Shown one piece after another: positions 15,810 to 21,169 of a stretch of DNA of 21,169 nucleotides. Location of the stretch: positions 1-21,169 of the forward strand of contig CAYMFD010000065.1 in the NCBI GenBank assembly GCA_964389475.1. Reading direction: 5' to 3'. A program made the position numbers and the translations under genes. The stretch is from CAYMFD01 sp964389475 (GTDB lineage Bacteria; Bacteroidota; Bacteroidia; Chitinophagales; Saprospiraceae). Numbering within the stretch: the stretch's first letter is position 1; each line of letters starts with the position of its first letter. The notes under the pieces are model-generated. The model was not told the origin of the DNA. It searched no databases and saw only the letters and a program-made list of their open reading frames with translations.

Positions 15810-18278
15810 TTGTTATGCTGCCAATTTACCAATTTACCAATTTATAGTCCTTCGAATGGATTAGTCTGTAGGCTAGGGTTTTGTCAGAGATTATTAATTG
15901 CGTTCTCTTTGTTATTTTTCGTCGGTACAAGCCATTCTGCAGGTCAAGTAGTCGTCGGCTCAAAAGTTGGTATTGGCGATATTGTTGAAGCACAAAGTCG
16001 GGGCCTTTTGTTACCGTCGGTCTTCGGTGGTATTATCCAGCCTTTTCAAGTAGACGGAGTTTTTGACATAAGCGGTTTTCATGTCTTCAGCTGCATAATA
16101 GAGGTAAAGGGTCAAAGTGAACTCGTGATTGATAATGCTAACGTTGATTTTTTTGGGAGTACTATTAGACATACAGGTCCCAATTTTGGTAGCTCATTAA
16201 ATATACGAAATAGTGCAGTAAAGCTGCAACGAAGTAGCGTTGCTTTTTTTAATGATATTGTTGTTGATGAGGGTAGTACAGTAGATATAACTCAATCAAT
16301 TGTAGAAGATAATTTTATGTTGCAGATTCGGGACAATGGTAATCCTTCTAGTTTAAATATTTCATTTTCCACAGTATCCAATTGTTTGATTGATTTTTAT
16401 TCTGGAGGTGAATTGCGCATAAGTAATTGCACGATCAAAGATAATCCAAGGTCTCTCGTAGTCTTTAAAGGTAACTATACAGGTAGGAATAATATTTGGA
16501 CTAACAATATTGGTTCTGACTTGAGAGTCAGCTATCGTGAAGAAGACTCATCTCGAATTTTCTCAGAGATAGGATCAACTTTTTTTACTACTTCTGCCAG
16601 TAACTACCACGTACTGGTAACTAACGCATGGGATGTTACTATTCAAGACTGCTTTTTTAATTCTGCAAGCGATCTTGCTATAGATATTAGCAGATCTAAT
16701 AATAAAGTAAAAGTTGAGGAGGTATCAATCGATGGTTGCAGGAGTGGTGTGAGGATTAGGAACTGTAGCGGTAGAGAGTGCAGTATAAAAGACGTAAAGC
16801 TTAGAAATATGAATTCGAATGGTGTTGGTGTTTCAGTAGCTGGGAATGCCGTGTCTCCTATACTAGAGTTAATTGATATCGAAAATTGTCTTTTATCTCG
16901 CGGTGTTCAGGCAGACGGTAATGCACCCAATATGACCTTGCGTGGCAGCAGCATATCTGGTTGTGATTTTGGATTTCTAGGCAACAGTAATGAGAGCTGC
17001 TTTACGCTTGACAATACCTTTACTAGCAGTAAGCTGATTGGAGCTCGTGTTAATAATTCTAATTTTCACATACACAGTTGTAATACATACATCGGTAATC
17101 CTGTTGGCTTTGAGTTAGGCGGCAATGCAGGAGGTCTTGATTTGAGAGGAAACACTTTTTTCTTCAATGAGGTAGGCCTTCAGTACGCTGCAGACGCTAA
17201 TGGTACCCCTCAGATAGAGAGAGGCAATGTCTTTTACAGCAGTACTAATCTAGATGCGCAGATGCTGGGTTTTGGTGGTCCGCAAAGAATAGATGGTAAT
17301 CAGCATGTACTTAATGCAGGTATTCCTGCCGAGCAAGCAAGCAGTAATCATGTAGATTGGTTTGTTCCACTTGGTACTAAGAGTTTCCTCTGTGGTGTAA
17401 ATTCATTTAATAACGGGTCAGGCGGTAGTGGCCTTACAGGTTATGTCAAGTATCTTTTTGCATGCCTTGATTCAACAACTATCGACTGCTATTGCTACCT
17501 TAATCAAAAGGCCGCTCTTCTTGTGATTAATGACCATCCAGAGGTGTTAAATGATCCATTTGTTGATAGTATATATCATGTTATATCAGGTACGGTAGTA
17601 GGTCAACTACCAACTATTTCTGACTTGCTCGTGGCGACTAATATTATAGCTAGTGTGTCCTTTGATACGATTGCGATGGCATCTGATACTACATTTGCTA
17701 ACGCTATAGAAGTGACGCTAGCCAATCAGGAAAGAGATGACCTTGTTGCCGAAGCGATGCTACTACGAGCCGAAGTGATCGATAGTGTGAGAGAGTCTCT
17801 TGATGTAGTCTCTGTGGGAGAAGATGAGACTTGTGCTCTTTACGAGATGGAGATGTTACACTACCTGTTAGATGTTGTTGCGCAAGACAGTATTACAGAT
17901 GAAGTAGCCGTAAAAGTTATAAATACCGCAGAATCATGTCTTAGCGATAATGGCATGGCGGTCTACATAGCGCAGACAATAGCTCGCATGCAGGGCTTGT
18001 CATTTACTGATAATGATGGTTGTGAGGTCACAAGTAGATCATCTAATAGTTCTGCTGATGTGAGTGTGGAGATATCAATTTCTCCTAATCCTGCATCGTC
18101 CGAAATTATAGCAGTCGGTATTTCTGATGGTAGGCAGTTGGTTTATGATATGCAGGGTAGATCATACAGCTTGTATGCTGATGGTGGTCGCATTGATATC
18201 CGTATTCTGCCTTCGGGTATTTATACCATGCTAGATAATGTCAGTGGTAGGTCTGCTCGTTTTATTAAAATTGACTAA
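15810..18278 (+). CDS. Right-handed beta-helix protein with T9SS sorting domain; start unclear
   Basis: As drawn it uses TTG 15810 and is 822 residues. Residues 28-44 (LLIAFSLLFFVGTSHSA) are a signal peptide core preceded by an abnormally long n-region. About 60-500 is rich in Asn/Ser/Asp with the repeating 'I.nc.f.....GV.v.n' rhythm of a parallel beta-helix (for instance VEEVSIDGCRSGVRIRNCSG). About 590-735 is helical and acidic, without a recognised domain. Residues 756-822 (SISPNPASSE ... LPSGIYTM) are a type A T9SS tail. No in-frame ATG or GTG lies between the upstream stop at 15804 and the signal peptide core. The ATG at 15815 is out of frame across three 8-bp repeats, so the gene may be switched off or slip in frame. 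It overlaps the next gene by one base (TAATG). It is clearly more AT-rich than the genes to its left. Confidence 0.82.
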   Translation: MLCCQFTNLPIYSPSNGLVCRLGFCQRLLIAFSLLFFVGTSHSAGQVVVGSKVGIGDIVEAQSRGLLLPSVFGGIIQPFQVDGVFDISGFHVFSCIIEVKGQSELVIDNANVDFFGSTIRHTGPNFGSSLNIRNSAVKLQRSSVAFFNDIVVDEGSTVDITQSIVEDNFMLQIRDNGNPSSLNISFSTVSNCLIDFYSGGELRISNCTIKDNPRSLVVFKGNYTGRNNIWTNNIGSDLRVSYREEDSSRIFSEIGSTFFTTSASNYHVLVTNAWDVTIQDCFFNSASDLAIDISRSNNKVKVEEVSIDGCRSGVRIRNCSGRECSIKDVKLRNMNSNGVGVSVAGNAVSPILELIDIENCLLSRGVQADGNAPNMTLRGSSISGCDFGFLGNSNESCFTLDNTFTSSKLIGARVNNSNFHIHSCNTYIGNPVGFELGGNAGGLDLRGNTFFFNEVGLQYAADANGTPQIERGNVFYSSTNLDAQMLGFGGPQRIDGNQHVLNAGIPAEQASSNHVDWFVPLGTKSFLCGVNSFNNGSGGSGLTGYVKYLFACLDSTTIDCYCYLNQKAALLVINDHPEVLNDPFVDSIYHVISGTVVGQLPTISDLLVATNIIASVSFDTIAMASDTTFANAIEVTLANQERDDLVAEAMLLRAEVIDSVRESLDVVSVGEDETCALYEMEMLHYLLDVVAQDSITDEVAVKVINTAESCLSDNGMAVYIAQTIARMQGLSFTDNDGCEVTSRSSNSSADVSVEISISPNPASSEIIAVGISDGRQLVYDMQGRSYSLYADGGRIDIRILPSGIYTMLDNVSGRSARFIKID
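15821..15844 (+). repeat. Three perfect 8-bp tandem repeats (CCAATTTA)
   Basis: CCAATTTA occurs three times head to tail between the ATG at 15815 and the signal peptide of the beta-helix protein. Eight is not a multiple of three, so copy-number change shifts the reading frame. With three copies, ATG 15815 runs into TAG at 15845-15847. With one or four copies it reads into the long frame. Confidence 0.9.
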
Positions 18279-19879
18279 TGAGGATACTTAGATATCTAGG
18301 CATAGTATCGATCACGATACTGTGTATTTTAGTAGTTGGCTTTAAGACATATGCACAAGGCATTGATCACAATTGGTTAGTTAAAAGGGCAGTTGGTAGT
18401 CATGGAGTATCGGTGACTTTTGATGTAAATAATGATAGTTTGCTTTTAGATACATTTGATAATGATTACCGATTCTTCGAGAACTACATGTTCTCTGACA
18501 CTTCCGGTAATACTCTTTTCTTTAGTACAGGTGTACAGTTATGGAATGACTTTGGTGACTTGATGGAGGGTGGAGACTCGATGTTTATCAATATAGGTCT
18601 GGCGGAGGAGTGGTACACTAAGACCGATTGGATACCTTATGTGCCTTTAGAGTGGTTTAGTGTTAATATAGTACCCTTGCGGAGTGGAGATTATCTACAT
18701 CTACACTACAGTCATAGGGATCGATTATCTACTGGTTTTAATATATCGCTCACAGATACAGCAGGTTGGGATCACATCCAATATTGCGAAGATGCCTATA
18801 GCAGCTACATCAGGAAGCGGGATGACGGCTATTACGTAGAGCAGGATACCAAGCTGGAGCGGATGATAGAGGGTAAGTTCGTTACATCATCCAATACGTG
18901 GATCAAGCACGCTAATGGTGTTGACTGGTGGTTATACCTACCTCATATTGAGGATGACAGCGTACGTGTAGTAATGATAGACGGTATAGACGGCCACAAG
19001 CTGCTGGAGGATACCTATCCCTTTAGCCTATCTAATCAGATTGCAACGCCAAGTAGCGACATGTTTTCCAGTCCAGACGGGACGTCGATGGCCCGGTTCC
19101 TTTATCGTAATGGAGGGCATCCGACCGATGGTTTTTTTCAGAGTCTGCTCGAGTTTTACGATATTGATCGCTGTACAGGCATGCCGACCTTGCGATGGTA
19201 TCAGTGGTTTGATAATTACCTGGAGCACGGTGTAACGGCTGACTTAGAGTGGTCGCCAAGTGGTCGCTATGTCTACATTGCTTATAACAAAATCATCATG
19301 CAGCTCGATATGGAGCGAGGTGATTTTTGGGAGTATCGTGACACTATTGCGACATGGGTAGAGGATGATCCTGATTGGCCTGCAGCAATTATATTTAGTG
19401 ATCTACACACTTTACCCAATGGTGAAATGTTAGTGTCAGGTTTTGGTGCGATTCCATACATGCATCTGATCCGTGACCCTGATCAGGGAGGCGCAGCATG
19501 TGACTTTAGATATAAGTACTATGCAACACAAGGAGAAGGTGGTCCTATACAAGAGCGACCCTTAGTAGGCGGTATACCACGCTGGGTGCCATTTAGGATG
19601 GGTCCTTTAGAGGGGGCTCCTTGTATTACCTCCACGGAGGAGTTGCCTGAGCGGGTGGTAGAGGAGATTACAGTCTATCCCTCGCCGGCAGCAGATCGTA
19701 TTTATCTGTCAGGTAATAGTGACCTGCACGGACACGAGGTTATAATTCACGATTATCAAGGCAGACTGGTGTACCGAGGTGTCTACGATGATGGTATAGA
19801 TATTTCAGGGTTGTCGCCAGGCACATATCTTATCCATGGAGTCGATATACTTGCGGTTGGACGATTCGTCAGATTGTAG
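18278..19879 (+). CDS. Beta-propeller-like secreted protein with T9SS sorting domain
   Basis: A 533-residue protein starting at an ATG that overlaps the stop of the upstream gene (TAATG), so translation is probably coupled. Residues 1-27 are a signal peptide ending TYAQG. The body has blade-like segments with W/Y-rich strands and the motifs MFSSPDGTSMARFLY and LEWSPSGRYVYIAY, both resembling the 'S.DG..' turns of WD40/TolB-like propellers. LLEFYDIDRCTGMP is a pattern I associate with secreted Bacteroidota propeller proteins; that association is from memory. Residues 463-533 (EITVYPSPAADRIYLS ... LSPGTYLIHG) are a T9SS sorting domain. With the beta-helix protein it forms a two-gene cargo unit; a joint surface role is inference. 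Function unknown. Confidence 0.82.
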   Translation: MRILRYLGIVSITILCILVVGFKTYAQGIDHNWLVKRAVGSHGVSVTFDVNNDSLLLDTFDNDYRFFENYMFSDTSGNTLFFSTGVQLWNDFGDLMEGGDSMFINIGLAEEWYTKTDWIPYVPLEWFSVNIVPLRSGDYLHLHYSHRDRLSTGFNISLTDTAGWDHIQYCEDAYSSYIRKRDDGYYVEQDTKLERMIEGKFVTSSNTWIKHANGVDWWLYLPHIEDDSVRVVMIDGIDGHKLLEDTYPFSLSNQIATPSSDMFSSPDGTSMARFLYRNGGHPTDGFFQSLLEFYDIDRCTGMPTLRWYQWFDNYLEHGVTADLEWSPSGRYVYIAYNKIIMQLDMERGDFWEYRDTIATWVEDDPDWPAAIIFSDLHTLPNGEMLVSGFGAIPYMHLIRDPDQGGAACDFRYKYYATQGEGGPIQERPLVGGIPRWVPFRMGPLEGAPCITSTEELPERVVEEITVYPSPAADRIYLSGNSDLHGHEVIIHDYQGRLVYRGVYDDGIDISGLSPGTYLIHGVDILAVGRFVRL

Positions 19880-19896
19880 ATAGTCTTTTTTTTCAT

Positions 19897-20067
19897 ACGT
19901 CGACTCCCATCCGCATACCCCGCGACCGAGGCACCTATCAGCACGCCGATGTACAGGGCCTATTCCCATGTGGTGAGGGAGCAGGCTATGCGGGTGGTAT
20001 ACTTAGCACCTGCATGGATGGCCAGAATGTGGCACGGGCGGTACGAGAGTGGACAGATGTGCAGTGA
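19897..20067 (+). pseudogene. Orphan 3' end of a COG2509 FAD oxidoreductase gene
   Basis: These 171 bases encode, in one open frame, a second copy of the C-terminus of the gene at 14108-15661 (IPRDRGTYQHADVQGL, CGEGAGYAGGILSTCMDG, ARAVREW), then TDVQ and a stop. By hand, 47 of 52 residues and about 130 of 156 bases match 15500-15655. Over half of the differing codons are synonymous, so this copy evolved under protein-level selection before it lost the rest of the gene. There is no start codon and the homology stops abruptly at 19897, 17 bases after the end of the T9SS gene. It is either the displaced original end of the resident gene or the remnant of a tandem copy. Confidence 0.88.
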
Positions 20068-20107
20068 GACTGCGGATTTGTCCAATTAAAGGATTATTGA
20101 AGTGCTA

Positions 20108-20138
20108 TTGATTTTATCGGATAGGGTCCATATATTTG
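20108..20138 (+). promoter_or_regulatory. Promoter of the Fic gene: TTG, 20 bases, TATATTTG
   Basis: TTG at 20108-20110 and TATATTTG at 20131-20138 are separated by 20 bases, an excellent fit to the Bacteroidota promoter pattern (TTTG or TTG, 19-21 bases, TAnnTTTG). Initiation about 7 bases downstream leaves a very short leader before the ATG at 20157. Confidence 0.7.
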
Positions 20139-20151
20139 TATCCGATAAAAT
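20111..20151. promoter_or_regulatory. Perfect 13-bp inverted repeat flanking the Fic -7 box (operator candidate)
   Basis: ATTTTATCGGATA (20111-20123) is mirrored by TATCCGATAAAAT (20139-20151). The 15-base spacer contains the TATATTTG -7 box, and the left arm lies between the -33 and -7 elements. A dimer bound to both arms would cover the promoter. The downstream protein has a C-terminal helix-turn-helix, making it the natural candidate repressor. Confidence 0.7.
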
Positions 20152-20156
20152 AAGTA

Positions 20157-21107
20157 ATGGTATTTCCACCCGACATAAAAGCAAAGTATTCCCTACAGGA
20201 GATAAAAGATAGGATCGCTGACAAGAAGCATTACCTCGATAGTCGGCGTCCGCTATCAGCTGTAATACTAGAGCGGCTGCGTGATGACTTTGCACTAGAG
20301 TGGACCTACAATTCTAATAGCTTAGAAGGTAATACGCTGACCGTCGCAGAGACTAAGCTGGTACTGCAGGATGGTATCACCGTGGGCGGTAAGAGTCTGC
20401 GAGAGCATTTTGAGGTGATCAATCACGACAAGGCGATTACTTATCTAGAGGGCCTCGTAGAGCAAGGTAACGTCATGCGAGAGATCGACATATTGCGACT
20501 GCATGAGCTAGTCATGGTTAATATCATGGATGACTACGCTGGTCGCTTTAGGACGGGTATGGTACGTATCGTCGGTGCTAACTTCACACCGCCTAATGCT
20601 CGTAAGGTTGCTGATCTGCTAGCTGAGCTGATCGCCTTTGTGGTAGATCCTCCTACTAGTTATGATGTTATCACGTTAGCGACGATTTTCCACCACCGCT
20701 TTGTGTGGATACATCCTTTCTTCGATGGTAATGGTCGTACTGTGCGGCTAGCTATGAATCTCATATTGATGCAGGCGGGCTATCCGCCATCGTTCATACT
20801 TACCAAGGACCGAAAGAAGTACTTCGCAGCACTCAACAGCGCTAACAAGGGCGACTACAGTAAGCTGCAGTTAATGATGTATCAGGCTGTCGAGCGATCG
20901 ATTAATATCTACGTGAGTAGCATAGGTGGCGATTACGATGATTACCTACCTACTGCTGATGTAGCGATGGAGGCGGGAGTACCCTACAGTCAGGAGTACC
21001 TCAGCCTACTCGCTCGCCAAGGTCGTATAGATGCTTATAAGGAGGGTAGAGTATGGTACACTCGCAAGTCGGCCGTAGAGGACTATCGTAAGCGTAAGCT
21101 CAAGTAG
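20157..21107 (+). CDS. Fic family protein (probable AMP-transferase) with C-terminal DNA-binding domain
   Basis: Fic enzymes usually transfer AMP from ATP to hydroxyl side chains of proteins. The 316-residue product has the full active-site motif HPFFDGNGRTVR, with His186, Asp190, Asn192 and Arg194. An N-terminal inhibitory motif of the (S/T)xxxE(G/N) type is SNSLEG (53-58) with Glu57, so activity is probably held in check by its own N-terminus (class II Fic). GMVRIVGANFTPPNA (134-148) is the usual flap region. Residues 266-313 (TADVAMEAGVPYSQEYLSLL ... GRVWYTRKSAVEDY) look like an excisionase/winged helix-turn-helix. The protein carries no antitoxin partner nearby. The promoter palindrome suggests autoregulation. 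Targets are unknown. Confidence 0.92.
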   Translation: MVFPPDIKAKYSLQEIKDRIADKKHYLDSRRPLSAVILERLRDDFALEWTYNSNSLEGNTLTVAETKLVLQDGITVGGKSLREHFEVINHDKAITYLEGLVEQGNVMREIDILRLHELVMVNIMDDYAGRFRTGMVRIVGANFTPPNARKVADLLAELIAFVVDPPTSYDVITLATIFHHRFVWIHPFFDGNGRTVRLAMNLILMQAGYPPSFILTKDRKKYFAALNSANKGDYSKLQLMMYQAVERSINIYVSSIGGDYDDYLPTADVAMEAGVPYSQEYLSLLARQGRIDAYKEGRVWYTRKSAVEDYRKRKLK

Positions 21108-21123
21108 AGGTGGTAGGGATACA

Positions 21124-21165
21124 CAAAGTGGAAAGTTAAAAGTTGAAGGTCGAAAGCTTCAAAGT
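21124..21165. repeat. Heptamer array, GAAAGTT type, at window edge
   Basis: Units of seven: CAAAGTG, GAAAGTT, AAAAGTT, GAAGGTC, GAAAGCT, TCAAAGT. Read on the other strand they are AACTTTC-like, the same family as the ACTTT block at 9415-9442 but in opposite orientation. It probably continues past the window. Confidence 0.65.
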
Positions 21166-21169
21166 TCTC

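Noticed and set aside
20157..21107. Fic-based toxin-antitoxin pair
   Set aside because: No small partner gene lies beside it, and the inhibitory motif is within the same protein (SNSLEG), so a two-gene module is not supported.

Overview
The window looks like a draft chromosome segment from a member of the Bacteroidota, most likely Saprospiria (Saprospira/Lewinella-like). The evidence is: three proteins with type IX secretion (T9SS) C-terminal sorting domains, a PorD/DUF4835 gene, the Bacteroidota gene order bamD-rpoZ-coaBC-porD, Bacteroidota-type -7 boxes (TAnnTTTG), and heptamer repeats between genes. The class-level placement is inference. A run of 100 N (1953-2052) is a scaffold gap, so the genes on either side may not be true neighbours.

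Layout. 1-1931: the 3' part of a large SdrD-B-domain surface protein with a T9SS tail. 2053-3177: a group II PLP-dependent decarboxylase missing its N-terminus. 3178-3804: no supported gene, one good AT-rich inverted repeat. 3805-5289: an all-helical hypothetical protein. 5446-9301: a tight operon bamD-rpoZ-coaBC-porD-purN behind a TACCTTTG box, combining outer-membrane assembly, transcription, coenzyme A synthesis, T9SS and purine synthesis. 9312-9585: three heptamer arrays of different consensus. 9570-11665 (minus strand): an ACC-deaminase/D-cysteine-desulfhydrase-like enzyme overlapping a short malic enzyme. This pair is divergent from kdsA (11707-12516, metal-dependent class), with a perfect dyad between them. 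12568-14034: a secreted alpha-toroid protein with a DxDDT motif. 14108-15661: a COG2509-type FAD-dependent oxidoreductase.

15662-19896 looks like an inserted, AT-richer cassette. It holds two overlapping T9SS cargo genes: a beta-helix protein and a beta-propeller-like protein. It is bracketed by two copies of the 3' end of the FAD oxidoreductase gene: the working one (15500-15661) and an orphan in-frame copy (19897-20067, about 83% identical in DNA, 47 of 52 residues). The first cargo gene has no in-frame ATG. A well-placed ATG lies just upstream but is out of frame across three copies of an 8-bp tandem repeat, and one or four copies would restore the frame, so this may be a phase-variable switch.

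20157-21107 encodes a Fic protein with an N-terminal inhibitory motif and a C-terminal helix-turn-helix. Its promoter -7 box sits in the spacer of a perfect 13-bp inverted repeat, suggesting autoregulation. Another heptamer array begins at the right edge.

The strongest leads are the duplicated gene end around the cargo pair, the 8-bp repeat at the cargo start, the Fic operator, and the secreted DxDDT protein.
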